Shown: positions 1-11,946, numbered from the stretch's first letter. The stretch is 64,000 nucleotides of DNA from Akebia trifoliata (GCA_017979445.1 CM030710.1:12386248-12450247); one strand, 5' to 3'. Numbers and translations are program-made. The notes: generated from the sequence alone by a model not told the origin.

Positions 1-412
1 GTACTTTCGAGATTTTTCAAAAGTCCGAAATTCATGAGGGGTATTTTTGTTATTTTGTTGATTTTTGTAAATTTTTACGAATTTTGACGTGATGTTTCTT
101 TCAGTCTCAACGAATTATTTCTAAGTCTTGAGCTCATATTTTCCTAGCATAGCGAGATCTCTAAATTATTGAGATATGTAACGAACCTAAGCAGACGTGC
201 TTACTAAGTCGGGTGAAAATTTTAACGATCCTAAGTGTGCATAATTCTATGTCATATGACAAGGAGAAAGAAGATAATAAAATTAGAAAATATAGGGAAT
301 TGGAAGGATGCTTCTCACAAGCTTTCAAATTCTTTGCGCTCATCAATAGGAATCCACAGCAATTGGGTGACGGATCACCAAGTCAGGCGAATGCAAAAAT
401 TGGGTGTCTACA
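1..412 (-). mobile_element. LTR fragment (B-type), 5' part on the minus strand
   Basis: Read on the minus strand, this begins TGTAGACACCC at 412 and continues out of the window to the left. It matches the first 400 or so bases of the solo LTR at 53460 (read +), including the segments around GGATTCCTA and the AT-rich stretch near position 50. Only the LTR start is visible, so whether this is a solo LTR or part of a full element cannot be decided here. It sits directly against LINE sequence at 413. Confidence 0.8.
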
Positions 413-976
413 TCTTTGCCAATCATCCTTCATACAAGGTAGGAGAATTGTTGACAATATCCTTCTAAGCTATGAAATCATTAGAAACTACCATAGAAAT
501 AAAGGGAGTCCTAGGTTTGCAATGAAACTTGATTTAAGGAAAGTGTTTGACAACCTAAATTGGAGAGCCTTGCAAGACAGTCTAACCAAAATGGGGTTTC
601 CTAAAACTTTTGTAGACTAGATTTTTATGTGCCTATCTACTCCTAAATTTTCTATGAGTATTAATGGTGGCTTGAAAGGTTACTTTGATGGGAAAAGAGG
701 TTTGAGACAGGGAGACCTTCTATCCCTTTATCTTTTTGTTCTCATGATTTAGGTGTTATCCATCTTCCTAAAAAATCAGGTAAGGAATAAAAACTCGATT
801 TGCACCCCCTCTGTAATGAACTTGATGATATTCGCCAAAGGTAATATGAAATTAGCAAAGGTTATCAGGGAAACCTTAGAGAAGTTTAAGAACTATTCTG
901 AATTGGAGATGAACTCCACTAAGAGCACTCTCTTTTTTGTTGTTGTGCATGGACAATTAAAAGCCTCTATCAAGGC
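413..976 (+). pseudogene. LINE (non-LTR) reverse transcriptase fragment, broken
   Basis: The translation shows non-LTR reverse transcriptase motifs in order: SFIQGRRIVDNILLSYE (about 430-480), KLDLRKVFDNLNW (about 526-564, a catalytic Asp region), SINGG...[17 protein letters not shown] (about 655-750), then LMIFAKGN and the LEMNSTKSTLFF region (about 825-940). Stop codons interrupt it at 618-620 and about 751, and sequence is missing just before LMIFAKGN, where the FADD catalytic box should be. The 5' end is cut by the LTR ending at 412 and the 3' end by element T1 at 977. This is a dead remnant of an L1-type plant LINE and the oldest visible layer here. Confidence 0.85.
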
Positions 977-2556
977 TGTAAACACCCAAATTTGAACCGG
1001 CCCTCACTCGAAAGGGCCCAAAAATAGTGTTTTTCCAATAATTTGGCTAACGGGCCTCGATGGCCCGAATCATCAAAATATGGCATTTTTCGCCAAAATC
1101 AAAGTCTTTAACACCTCTCAATGGGTTAGTAGGTCCACCAAAAAGATTCGGCATGCTCCCATCTATCCCGCTCCATTCGAAACACCAACTTTCCAACAAA
1201 ATAGGCCAATGGGCCTCAAAGGCCCAAAACATTAAAAAGTGGCGATTTAATTGAACCAAGGCACCTAAGACCACCCAATGGTCTAAGGGACCCACGTTGT
1301 CCCAACCTTCACCGTTCCACGCTTACATTCAAAAAATCGATAAAATCCTTCAATGGGCCTAAAAGGCCCGATTTGCCAACACGTGACATTTTTGATCAAA
1401 TCAATAATTGCAAAAAAAAAAACACAAAAAATTAAAAAAAATAAAAAATGTGAGACTTGGGATACCTACCCTTCATCTATCTTCCACCGCTCTGCCTCGA
1501 AATTCGCAAATACCCTAAACCCACCTAAGGCCCACAAGCCCTCTACTCTTTCCTAAATTCATTTCTTACCTTACCCCTAACCCAAAATTAATCCCATATC
1601 ACCTAAACCCTAACACCTACCTTCCCTCAAATATCCAACCCAAAACAAATCCTAATCAAGCAAAAATGACCCACAACCCTCCTAAGCCCAAGCCCAACAC
1701 TTAAAAGCCCATAAACCACTACCCATATCCAATTCATTATCCAACCCACTAGAACCAATCACCCTCCAAATAGCAAAATATGACACATGTCATTACCACC
1801 CTTCACCTCCCTCATCTAATCACCTACCCCCCATCACCATTCTCTAAACAGTCCATCTAACCCACATCACTTCCCTCCAAAATCACCTCAACCCATACCC
1901 TAGCTTAACCTAACCTATCCCCATTCTCTAACATCATCAACCAACTACATCACTACCCATACCCAACATACCCTAATCTATCATCCTACACAATCAAACA
2001 ACCACCCACATCACAACTCACATCTACACCCATCATTTTTCTTAAAACATTTCAATAAAATCACCTCAACCCATACTTCCCTCATCATCCACCAACTAAC
2101 CCATACCCTTTTCTCTAATTAAACAACCCCCATCAACCAATCAACCAATCTCATCACCACACTCTCTCATCACATATGCCACATGTCATTCCCTCTTTTA
2201 TTCTCTCAAAATCCAACCAACCAATCTCTTACACTACCCATCCCTCAAAATCTATACACCTCACCTCTTCAACCAATCTAACACTCCTTCTCTAAACAAC
2301 TCCCTTACACCCCCATTCCTCCCATCAACCATCACTCATCTTACCCCACAAAATACTCTATCCAAATGGATTTGGATAAGATCCAAACCGATTTGGATAA
2401 GATCCAAACCATTTGGGTTACACTACTCATTTCCCTCATTACACAAATACCCTCACTTACACTCAAAATTGCATACCCTTCACTTCAAATACCCATGCCA
2501 TTATCTATTCTCCCAATTCTTCACCCCATTATACCCCTAAACACTCTCTAAACACC

Positions 2557-2564
2557 TATAAATA
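2557..2564 (+). promoter_or_regulatory. TATA box of the T1 LTR
   Basis: TATAAATA lies about two thirds of the way along the LTR, at the same relative place as TATAAAAA in T3 and the inverted TATAAATA in T2 and T4. It would start the element transcript in the LTR. The start site itself is inferred. Confidence 0.6.
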
Positions 2565-3011
2565 CCTTACCCCTCATCCCAAAAATGGTTACCAAGTTTC
2601 ATTAAAAATAAATAAATCTTCTTTACTTATCTCTACTATTCTCTCATACCATCTTCTATAAAAGTAATTTCTCTCATACTCCACTAAGGATCTAAGAAGG
2701 ATAAAAGAAGAAGGAGAAAGAAAGAAAAGAGAACCTTGAAGATACAAGGTGGATTCAAAGAGCACCCCCTCTCTCTCTATCCTCTCCTCTTCCCTCTTCT
2801 AATATCCCCTTCTTCTCTTTTATTTTCATTTTAAATGAGTAGTCCCTAAGGTAAATGATTTATTAGGATCATCTCCAATGAGATAATCCTATGATGCAGC
2901 TGAAAGTGAATCCCTATTGAGGATACAAACACCTCCACGGGGTACTTTGTTTTCCAATGTTTTTTAAAATCAAAATGACTGAATTATGTTGAGGTTACCG
3001 CCATTTGGCGG

Positions 3012-3046
3012 GGAGAAAGGGATGCCTAACACCTTCTCTTTTCTCC
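3012..3046 (+). promoter_or_regulatory. Conserved LTR hairpin, T1 copy
   Basis: The arms GGAGAAA and TTTCTCC enclose the core TGCCTAACACC, which is kept in every LTR of this window. The stem is less perfect here than in T2, T3 and T4. It lies in the part of the LTR expected to be transcribed. Confidence 0.6.
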
Positions 3047-3230
3047 AACTGAACCGTTTACCTGAATCTCTAGGTATGATTAACCCCCTTATCAATCACG
3101 AGTCACTAATGCCAAAAATGTCACCTTTTTTGGAAAATGTACATCGGGTGACCATTCACACCCACTTACAAGCGATTCCAAATCATAGTAGATGTGGTCA
3201 TCGTAATGACGAAAATCATGTATCTACAGC

Positions 3231-3249
3231 TGACGACTCCACTGGGGAC
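3231..3249 (+). other. Primer binding site of T1
   Basis: TGACGACTCCACTGGGGAC starts two bases after the LTR end. The usual form in this window is TGGCGACTCCACTGGGGAC, so T1 has one change. Tat/Ogre elements are reported to prime from tRNA-Arg; I could not check the tRNA here. Confidence 0.75.
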
Positions 3250-4344
3250 TCATGGTTCACCCCTCGTGACAACTCGATCATTTTGAAAAAAAAAAAATAA
3301 AACATAGATTTTTATTCACTAACATGGCTTGTTTGTGGTTTCCTATGTGTTTTTTGTTATTTTGTTTCACATGTACATTGTAATATTTATTTATTTTTCA
3401 TTGCTTGTACTATGTATTTGTAAGGGGGTCGATGAAAAGAAATGAAAAAAAATAATGCACATGTGCACTTGCGAGCATAGCCCCACTTCCAAGCCACCCC
3501 ACCCTTAATATACTTAGTCCCGATGCTTAGTAGTTCCACGGCTTGAGATCGTTATTTCAAGTGTTGGGAATGAATAAATCAAACCCGATCACCAACCAAC
3601 GACATGTGTACTTCGGTATGGATCGAGGTTTGAAGATCGGGTAGCCGTGAAGCCACCTATTAAGCCGCATGCATATGCCCGATTAGTCAATGCTAGGACA
3701 CGAATCTTCAAAGTTACATCGGCCCCCAAGCAAGGTTGTAATTGTATAAGTTGTTGTTGGGCCTCGAAGCCCAAGTTGTAAGGCCCATGGGGCACCCCTA
3801 GTTCACTAAGTAGATGTTTCAATTTATTTTTATCCTCCCTTAAGTAAAAGGAAGTAGTGCACGTAGCATCATTCAAAACCAAATAAATAAATAAAAAAAG
3901 AGAAAAACAGTGAACCAAAAGACTCAAAAACAGGGGAGGCATGGAAAACAGGGGCAAAGAAACAGTTATGTGCATTTCCAGAAAACTGGATTTCATTCTG
4001 GTCCGTGTCCATGGCACGGATAGACCAAAACGTACATCATCCGTGTTGGGAACACAATTGAGACTGAATATGCGTCATCCGTATTTGGAATACAGTTGAA
4101 ACAGTAAATGTCTCATCCGTGCCCAAAACACAGATGACAGAATGTAGACCCTATCCGTGCCATTAACACGGACCAGAGTGAACTCAACCCTACAATATGA
4201 GCTCGACAGTCCATTGTTGAACCACCCCCTTTACCATTGACCAAATATTGAAAGCATCCTTTTGGGAAAATCCCAAATTTTGGAAAGACTAAATGAAACA
4301 GATTTTGCTAATCTATATTTTCAATGAAGTACAAAAACAATAAA

Positions 4345-4560
4345 ATGGGTCCATGACCCAGATCCATTTTCAAACTGGGTTACGACCCAGATCCAATCCA
4401 ACTGGGTCCACGATCCAGATCCATTTTCAAACTGGGTCCACGACCTAGATCCATTTTCAACTAGGTCCATGCCCAAATCCAATCCAACTGGGTTACGACC
4501 CAGATCCCTTTCAACCGGGTCCACAACTCAGATCTATTACAAACCAGATCCATATCCAAT
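4345..4560 (+). repeat. Tandem GGGTC...GACCC hairpin array, T1
   Basis: Units of about 25-35 bp carry ACTGGGT and ACCCAGATCCA around a short loop, so each can fold on itself. It is the degraded counterpart of the T3 array at 19915-20340. Confidence 0.75.
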
Positions 4561-4653
4561 TTTGAACCAAGTTCATGATCTAACAAAGATAACAATCAAT
4601 CAATCAACTTAAATGCATTCAACTTTCTCAAAAAAAAAAAAGAATTCAAAAAG

Positions 4654-4800
4654 CACCAATTGCAGTCCTTGGTCAAAGTCGATGCTTAGAAAGATCTTAC
4701 CCTGTGGATACGAGGGGGATAGACTACGTCTATTCAGGGAATAAGGTGATTTAAGAGTGCTATTGTCCGCCGCCTCTTCCTTGGAGATCTGCCTGGCCGG
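4654..4800 (+). promoter_or_regulatory. Conserved leader block, T1 copy
   Basis: This block of about 145 bp starts at CCAATTGCAGTCCTT and contains ATAGAC-TAC-GTCTAT. It is kept in T3 (20434-20585), T2 (63215-63374, inverted) and T4 (45440-45585, inverted), although the leader around it differs between A- and B-type elements. A role in packaging, dimer formation or translation is possible but is inference. Confidence 0.6.
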
Positions 4801-4884
4801 CGGTGATTTCAGATAACTTAATTGGAAGCTACCAAAAACATAGGTTATTCCAACTCGATTTATCTCAAAAATTATTTTTTCAAG

Positions 4885-5715
4885 ATATTTTCCCGACTTT
4901 GTATCGATGCCAACTTCGTACTGATGAAATTACCTTTCAAAATATTCTCCCGACTCCGTGTCGATGCCAGCTCCGTGTTAATGAAATTACTTTTTCAAAA
5001 TATTTTCCTGACTCCATGTCGATGCCAACTCCGTGCTGATGAAATTCTTTTTTCAAAATATTTTTCCGACTCCGTGTCGATGCCAGCTCCGTGTTGATGA
5101 AATTACTTTTTCAAAATATTTTTCCGATTCCGTGTCGATGCCAGCTTCGTGTTGATAAAATTACTTTTTCAAAATATTTTTTCTAACGCCGTGTCGATGC
5201 CAGCTCCGTGCTGATGAAATTACTTTTTCAAAATATTTTCCCAACTCTGTGCCAGCTCCGCGCTGATGAAATTACTTTTTCAAAATGCTTGTCCGACTCT
5301 GTGTCGATGCTAGCTCCTTGCTGAGACAATTCCACTTTCAAAATATTTTTTTCCGACTCCGTGTCGGTGCCAGCTCCGTGCTGATGCCAATTCTGTGTTG
5401 ATGCCGACTTCGTGTCGATACCAGCTCCGTACTGAGATAATTTCACTTTCAATATGTTTTTTCGACTCCGTGTCGATGCCAGCTTCGTGCTGATAAAATT
5501 ACCTTTTTCTTTTAAAAAATGATTCACCGACTCCATGTAGATGCCAGCTCTGTGCTGATGCCGACTCCATGTCGATGCCAGCTCCGCGCTGAGTTAATTC
5601 CGTTTTTAAAAACATTTTACCGACTCCATGTCGATGCCAGCTTTGTGCTGATGTAATTCTTTTGTAAAACATTTTACCAACTCCGTATTGATGCCGGCTC
5701 CGTGCCGAGAAATTA
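4885..5715 (+). repeat. Tandem array of about 57-bp double-hairpin units, T1
   Basis: There are roughly 15 units. Each has CGAC-TCCGT-GTCG followed by CAGC-TCCGT-GCTG and an A/T-rich spacer. The same array has about seven units in T3 (20665-21060) and about three in T2 (60965-61140), so copy number varies strongly between copies. Confidence 0.85.
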
Positions 5716-5822
5716 CTTTTTCGCTAAAACTCATAATAAATAATTTTACTTGACTTAATAAAACATCATGCATCTTTATTTTTGTAAATAAGATAGTAAC
5801 GCTTGGTCTTTTGTACCCACAG

Positions 5823-8079
5823 GTGGCCAAGCGAAAGAAATACAAGCCGCCAGAAGTACCTCCCTATTTTCTTAGATCACCTACCGTCACCATGAGTTCT
5901 TCTGAACCAGCACAACCTCTAGTAACCGAAGCGTCAGGCATCGACCTGCAAATAACAATACTATTGAAGATAATTGAAAGGCAAGAAAAGATAGTAAGTA
6001 TTGTGTTAGCCAATGCCAGCATCCTACAAGCCCAAACCATACATCAGCACGCATCCGGGTCGAATTAAGAGTTACCCGAGCAACCTCCACAGGGACCGCA
6101 GACCACAATGCCACCTACAGTACCTGAATACCAAGGGCCTCCGCTTTATATTCCATAGAATCGACCACCCCCTGTGGTCATTCCCGATGATGAATGTAAG
6201 TACAGCGCTTCGGAAGCCAAAAATGCAACAAATGAAAAACTGGCTCAACAAATTAAGTCTCTACAGGAAGAGATGAGGAGAATGAAGGGCCTCAACACCA
6301 TGAGCAGAACCCAATTCAAGGATTTTTTGCTTCTACCCCAATTACTGGCTAAATTCAAGTGTCCGAAGTTTGAAAAGTATAACGGAATAGGGAGTCTGTT
6401 GTCGCATTTAAAGTTATATTGTGGATCCATGTGCCAGTATGATGAGGATGATAGGTTGTTGGTGCAGTTGTTTCAGAGGAGCTTAACAGGGTCGGTACTC
6501 AAATGGTTTTCTAGATTGGATCACTCACTCATTAAAAATTAGCAGGATTTAGCCGAAATGTTTTGGCAAAATTATCGGTTCAACACCGATGTGGGGCTAG
6601 ATCGAAACGACATGGCCAAGATGACAAGGAAGCAAAGGGAAATGGTGAAAGAGTATGCATATAGATGGCGAGAGTCTACCTCACAAGTAAGGCCCGTAAT
6701 GACAGAATAAGAGAAGAACACCACGTTTATCTTGACACTAAGGCACGCCTTCTATACTCATCTGGTAGGCCATATCACAGGCACATTCTCGAATCTAGTA
6801 AAAGTGGAGGATCGGGTCGAAGATGGGATCCGAACCGGTTTGATCTTTGATTTCACGAGTCTAGGGACAATAACAGGAATCCCTCCTCAGAGAAAGCCAG
6901 TGCCTACGAAAAAGAAGAGGGAAGAAACACAGGTCAATAACGTACAGCCGAATCGACCCCTCTTCATCCCTTCACCAGCACCGAGACCACCGACATGGAA
7001 CCCTCCACCTCAAAATCCATTTCGAGCAAATCCTCCACCAGTTGCACAGCAGGCACCACTATATGGGCAAAACAAGCAGGCACGACCCAACAGAGTAAAT
7101 AGAGTGTTTACCAGATTGCCCATGATACTATCAGAATTACTGCCAATCTTACTTAGGGGTGAATATCTGGTAAAACGTCCATCAAACCCCGAGGCTGCCA
7201 AAGGGCCAGGGTACAACCCTAACCTGTTCTGTGAATTTCACATGGGTACACCAGGGCACTCTACAGACCAATGCTGGCAGCTTAAACATCAATACAGAAC
7301 TTGATCAATAAAAAGGCTCTCATCCTAGATGGGCCTGCCAGCCCGTCTCAACAACAGAATATCAATCAAAACCCCCTACCTACTCATAATGGAGAGGGGA
7401 GTGGACACAGGGTAAATGTCGTTTGCGGAGAACTCGACTTCAATCCTTCGGATCTGATAGCACCTATAGGGGCAAAAATCAGGGTTCACCTAACCCAGGA
7501 ATCAAAGGCGTCCACGATCAACACAGTCAACCATTATACAATAAATTCATCGCAAAACTCGCAATTGCCACTCAGATTGGCCGACCTCACCATCCATCCC
7601 ATTCATCAAAACACTACCACCCGACCGCTTTTAGATATACCTTACGAATCACCAAACTAGCAAAATCCAACCCGACCTCCCCTTGTTATACCCTACACAC
7701 CACCATATTTTCAAGGATCAACTCGACCCCCCTTCATATACCATACACTTCATCTCCACATCTACCACTCGTCATTCCACACACTCCATCAACTCCACAC
7801 ATAACTCCTATTACCATCATTACGTCCAAATAATCACCACCACCCCTCATTCTCAATATGAAACTTGATCCACCTCTCATAACCATACGCTCACCTAAAC
7901 CATTCCCCTATAGCTCTGATCAAGCAGTTCCTTGGAGCTATGAGACCACTATCACCACAACCACCTGGGTCGAAACAATGAAAAAAATAATGGTGGCTGA
8001 TATCGACGTTATAACAAGGGTAAGGAAGTGCCAGAAATTGTTAGAAAATAGGGTGAACATCAGGAAAGAAACGAAATAG
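5823..8079 (+). pseudogene. gag: gag of T1, broken
   Basis: This is the structural capsid/nucleocapsid polyprotein. It begins after the AG at 5821-5822 with VAKRKKYKPPE..PPYFLRS; the first ATG is at 5892. The Retrotrans_gag core is at about 6350-6850 (CPKFEKYNGIG, LKWFSRLDHSLIKN, DRNDMAKMTRKQ, KEYAYRWRES). The zinc-knuckle-like CEFHMGTPGHSTDQC is at about 7230-7275. Stops occur near 6066, 6160, 6541 and 6707, with frame changes near 7300. It follows T3 gag (21217-23484) closely along its length. It cannot make a functional protein. Confidence 0.85.
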
Positions 8080-8091
8080 ACTGCAAAAGAG

Positions 8092-9690
8092 GTGATTGAC
8101 GAAGAAAAAAGGAAAGCAAAGGGAAAAGGTAAACTATATAAGGATGACAGGACAGAAGAGAAGGAAAAAGTAACAGACAAAGAGGCTGCAAACTTCATTA
8201 AGCTTGTTCGAAAGAGTGAGCATAATATCATGGACCAGCTAAACAAACAGCCAACTCAAATCAGTATTTTAGACCTAATGCAGAAATCAGAGGAACACCA
8301 AGAGGCATTACTGAGAGTTCTAGGGAAATCACATATACCTGCAACCACCTTGCTGGCGCAGTTGGAGCAAACGGTCAGCCAGATCATGACCCCCAATCCT
8401 ATTATTTTCACAGAGAATGAATTTATGCCTGAAGGAACGGGGCACGTCAAGCCACTAAACATTATGGTCATATGCAAGGGCATGATGGTTGCTAGAGTAC
8501 TGATTGATAATGGCTCAACGCTTAACATCTTTCCGCTTGAAACCTTTCGGAAACTCAACGCTAATTGGTCACATGTGAAACCCAACAAAGTTATCCAAGG
8601 GTTCGATAGTTCAAGAAGGGATTCGCTGGGCGAAGTGGATTTATCGGTCACTATAGGTCCTTGCACCTTCGAAGTAACATTCGAGGTCATGAAAATACCG
8701 ACGATCTTTAATTTGTTACTGGGCAGACTATGGATCCATATAGTCGAAACAGTACCATCCTCATTGCACCAAAAAGTAGAATTTATCATGGGACAAAAGA
8801 TGATATCCGTGCTAGTAGAAAATCTTATTCCTGCTTGGAGAGCTCCAAATGTGCCGTTCATCAATATCAAAATGAAAAAGGACAAGGCACTCTATCACTT
8901 TTATCAATTCGCTGCTGTCAATCATATTGAGAAAGGGAAAGAAAAGGTAAGGGCAAAGCTATCAAGAATAAATCTGATGATTGGTCAGGTTATGAAAATG
9001 ACAGGTTACCGACCCAAGCAAGGGTTGGGATCGGGAGAAAGAGGGAGAGCTACTCCGGTCGAAGCAAAAAAGCATAGTCCTTATTTCGGCTTGGGGTTTA
9101 GGCCCATGAAAAAGGATATAACAGAAATGAACAACAAGAAAAAAGAACTTCGACTAGTGAGAAGGTAAAATCGTGAACCGAATGTCTGGAACCTAGGCAG
9201 AGTTCCACATATCAGCGTTAGCTTCCCAAAATCACATATCAGACCCGACAGCTTATCAGAACCACCACCAGCAAAAAAGCCAAAAGTTGTAAATTTCAAA
9301 CCTGTGCATATTCATGAAGATCCAGTCGTTGAGTCCTAATCATTCTTCGTAGAAGGCATTGATGTCCTATTCAATGGGGATTCTGATGAAAGTCCATCAC
9401 AGGCCGCGCCTGAATCCACCAAAGTGGAAATTACTACAAGCTCAGATAAAGAATCATCATTTCCTACGGGAATCGACTGGGCATCAGTCATCATCCCACC
9501 AAGTTTGGGAGGGACTATGCCCCAACCTGACAACAATCAATCGGAGATCATGGTTATCTCCGAACCATCAACTAAATCATCCAACAAACCACTTTCTCAT
9601 CTCATCCGCTGCCTTAGAGAAGGGGAGACATTGCACAACTAGGAAGAATTCCCATTAACTCTTAAAGTTGTTAAGGCCTCAAAAAAAATG
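8092..9690 (+). pseudogene. Aspartic protease region of T1 gag-pol, broken
   Basis: An open stretch of 358 codons (8092-9168) carries VARVLIDNGSTLN with the catalytic motif as Asp-Asn-Gly (about 8505-8513), followed by the flap and a second protease half ending near LLGRLWIH (about 8715-8740). A glycine-rich GYRPKQGLGSGERGR segment lies at about 9004-9048. A stop at 9166-9168 and others near 9338 and 9640 break the frame before the RT linker. In Tat elements this domain cuts the gag-pol polyprotein. Confidence 0.8.
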
Positions 9691-10492
9691 TCATTAGGCA
9701 ACATCAATTTGCCCGAGAATCATAACGAGCCTTCGTCCTCAGGTAAAGACTATTTTGAGGGTTCCCTATCTTTATTAACGAATTTGCATAATTGTTCTTC
9801 TTATTTCAGGTATCCAAAAAATCACAAAAAAACAAATATTCTTCAAAAAGCAAAAAAATCAAAAATTTCTCAAAATTCAAAAAAATTAAAAAACTTTCAA
9901 AATTACAAAAAAATAGATATTTTTCAAAAACTAAAAAAAGAGCTTTCAAGGGATCTGTCTTCATCAAATGAGTGTCCAGATAAAATAGAATTTGAAAGGG
10001 ACGAGTATGATTTCGATCTTGAACTCGATTTAGACCTCATGGGAATTGAAGAAGAATCTGAGGATAAAATGGAATACCCACCCAAAGAAATCAAAGACTT
10101 GGTAGAACGTCACGAGAGAGGTGTTTAGCCAAACATCGAGGATACAGACTCAGTCAATCTTAGTATCGAAGAGGACCCACGAATCGTCAAAATCGGAGCT
10201 TTGTTAACGTCACAACAGAAAGAAGAAATGGTCGAATTCCTACGGAAGAATCAAGACATTTTCGCATGGTCATACAAGGATATGTCAGGTTTAGATACGG
10301 ATCTGGTCATTCACAAACTACCCATTGCTTCTGGAAGTAAGCCAATCAAGCAGAAATTGAGAAGACTGAAGCCAGAATGGACCCTCAAGGTCAAAGACGA
10401 GGTCATGAAGCAGTTCGAAGCTAGATTTCTTGTAGTTTCTACATACCCTGAGTGGTTGGCTAATGTTGTACCAGTACTTAAGAAAGACAGAA
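9691..10492 (+). pseudogene. Protease-RT linker and truncated RT start of T1
   Basis: It has a Lys-rich stretch (about 9810-9950), then an acidic stretch (DEYDFDLELDLDLMGIEEESE, about 9999-10065), then the RT start: DIFAWSYKDMSGLDTDLVIHKLP and TYPEWLANVVPVLKKD. The match to T3 stops at 10492, before the catalytic boxes. A stop lies near 10126. The order basic linker, acidic linker, RT is the same in T2 and T3. Confidence 0.8.
9743..9809 (+). other. Candidate intron between protease and RT, T1 copy
   Basis: There is a 5' site CAG|GTAAAGA and a 3' site TTCTTCTTATTTCAG|G, 67 bases apart. It is open in the gag-pol frame when unspliced. 67 is not a multiple of 3, so splicing would shift the frame. 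Aligned sites exist in T2 and T3. Confidence 0.5.
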
Positions 10493-10752
10493 TGTTGCGT
10501 ATCTTGTATTTTTGAAAATATCTCTATGAGATTATGCTTTAATGTTTGAATGTTATGAATGAATATTGACATGAATATGATGAACCTTAGTGTTAATATT
10601 CAATATTTTGCACATCAAGTCATAAAGTAACGTTGGGACCCGATGAATCAACTTAAGAAAATAATTATTCATATTCCTTGTTTGCTTAAGTTTAATTTGA
10701 AAATTATTTTAATTTTTTCTATTCACCCCCCTCCCCCCTCTAGTTCTAGACA
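10493..10752 (+). repeat. Possible copia-type LTR
   Basis: It begins TGTTG exactly where T1 RT breaks off, has CTATTCACCCCCCTC near its end, and ends TCTAGACA. TGATCAGAGTC follows, a possible decayed form of the initiator-Met primer site. TGTTG...CA ends and this C-rich block are typical of plant Ty1/copia LTRs. No coding region of a copia element follows and no target duplication can be paired. Confidence 0.35.
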
Positions 10753-11389
10753 TGATCAGAGTCGGTAATTTCAAGACCATTAGCCCTTACGATTTTAGTT
10801 TATCGAACATCCTTAGACCTCACGGTTTTAGCATTTCAATCATTTCGGTTTTTTTATCACTTGCAAACCATTCCACCTCTTAGTTTTCTTTTCCAAAACA
10901 CATATTACGGCAGCTCCTCTTTTGTTATCTTCTTCTCCATATCAATTCTCTCTCTCATTAAAACCTCATCATACCTACAACCTCCATCCTCATGCTATAT
11001 CAACTCCAAAATGACCCTCCATAATCACGTGTTTGCATCCCCAACTCACTAAAACAAACTCAATCTCTTGCTCATGGTTAGGCATCCCTGAACCTAAGGC
11101 TCTAGTCTTCAATTCTTTGTGTTGAAGCCATCATTATGCTAAAGGGACTATGACAATCGGATCATCATTTTTTTAAGGTAGTCGGATATTTTTTCTACTT
11201 TTCTAGTTTTCGTCGAGTCAACTTGACACATAAAAGTTTTTTTTTTATTAATTGAGTCAACTAATTTTTTTTAAAACCTATGCTTTGAAGTTTTAAAAAA
11301 AAATATTTCAACATTATTTTTTATCAAATTTCAAAATTTTTGAGTAACATCGTTGATTTTAGCATTTTTTCAAGATTTCACGTCCTCTA
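10753..11389. other. Unassigned AT-rich stretch
   Basis: I see no coding region, known repeat end or RNA gene here. It may be copia internal sequence or part of T5. The short ORF at 10861 has no recognisable domain. Confidence 0.4.
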
Positions 11390-11499
11390 TTCAAACTACA
11401 TTCGGTCTGATCCCAAAAACGATCTTGGGTACGTAGGCAACATGTGAAGCCATTTTAGGTCTGACCACAACAAAATTTTATTTTTTTATCTATTAATTT

Positions 11500-11926
11500 T
11501 CTTTTTTTAATTTTATTTACTAGTTGATTTGGTGACCTTTCTAGTATAATTTCATCTATTTAATTTGACTTTGACTTTGACCTTGAGTATAATCTTTTAG
11601 TTGACTTTAGGTTTGACCTAGGCAAACTTTACCTTTACTTTGACAATAGTCTCTTTAGTTGACTTTAGATTTGGTTTTGACCCTAGTTTGGCTTTAGTCT
11701 TCACTCATCGACCATAGGATAGTCTTGGATTGTAGTAAAGACCAATTGTCTCAATCTGACGGGTTCGGTACCTAACAACCTTCTGATAGCCATAATACCC
11801 CTTACTCATTGTCTTTAATATAGATAGACCTGAATTTCATTCGGAGTGATTTTATGGTTCTTAGACCTAAACTAGGTGGTGACTCTTGAAAGTTAGATTC
11901 GCCCCCGTGGATTGAGGGCACTTTCT
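11500..11926 (+). repeat. T5 LTR 3' end (B-type)
   Basis: It contains TTTGACTTTGACC-like repeats as in the T4 LTR, a decayed GGTACCTAACAACC hairpin core at about 11767-11780, and CTAAACTAGGTGGTGACTC (about 11864-11887). It ends GGGCACTTTCT where T4 has GGGCGCTTTCA. It most resembles the last 300 bp of the solo LTR S1. Confidence 0.6.
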
Positions 11927-11927
11927 G

Positions 11928-11946
11928 TGGTGACTCTACTAGGGAC
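11928..11946 (+). other. Primer binding site of T5
   Basis: TGGTGACTCTACTAGGGAC differs from the common TGGCGACTCCACTGGGGAC at three places and lies one base after the LTR end, as in T4. Confidence 0.6.

Larger units (their letters stand above)
977..3228 (+). repeat. T1 5' LTR (A-type)
   Basis: It begins TGTAAACACCCAAATTTGA (one change from the T3 LTR start) and ends TATCTACA, just before a Tat-type primer binding site. It is about 2.25 kb and C-rich on this strand. It is closest to the T2 LTR (13645-16551, inverted), sharing the blocks around GGGCCTC...GGCCC and GAGACTTGGGAT. A TATA box lies at 2557 and the conserved hairpin at 3012. Confidence 0.88.
3250..5820 (+). other. T1 untranslated leader with hairpin repeats
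   Basis: There is no protein-coding sequence. From 3480 to 3830 it resembles the T3 leader at 18840-19230. Degenerate CCGTG...CACGG units lie at about 4000-4185. Two tandem arrays and a conserved block follow (separate entries). The ORFs seen here come from repeat structure. Confidence 0.7.
977..10492 (+). mobile_element. T1: Tat/Ogre-type gypsy LTR retrotransposon, 5' two thirds
   Basis: T1 inserted into the LINE at 977. It holds a 5' LTR, a primer binding site, a 2.5-kb leader with hairpin repeats, gag, protease and the first part of RT. Its sequence stops matching the complete copy T3 at 10492, inside RT, where other repeat DNA begins. The rest of T1 may lie beyond the window if T5 and T2 are insertions into it, or it may be lost. 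Many stops and frameshifts show it is old. The five bases before it are AAGGC; the matching copy is not in view. Confidence 0.85.

Noticed and set aside
3589..4017. 142-codon minus-strand ORF in the T1 leader
   Set aside because: It runs against the element, has no recognisable domain and has no counterpart in T3.
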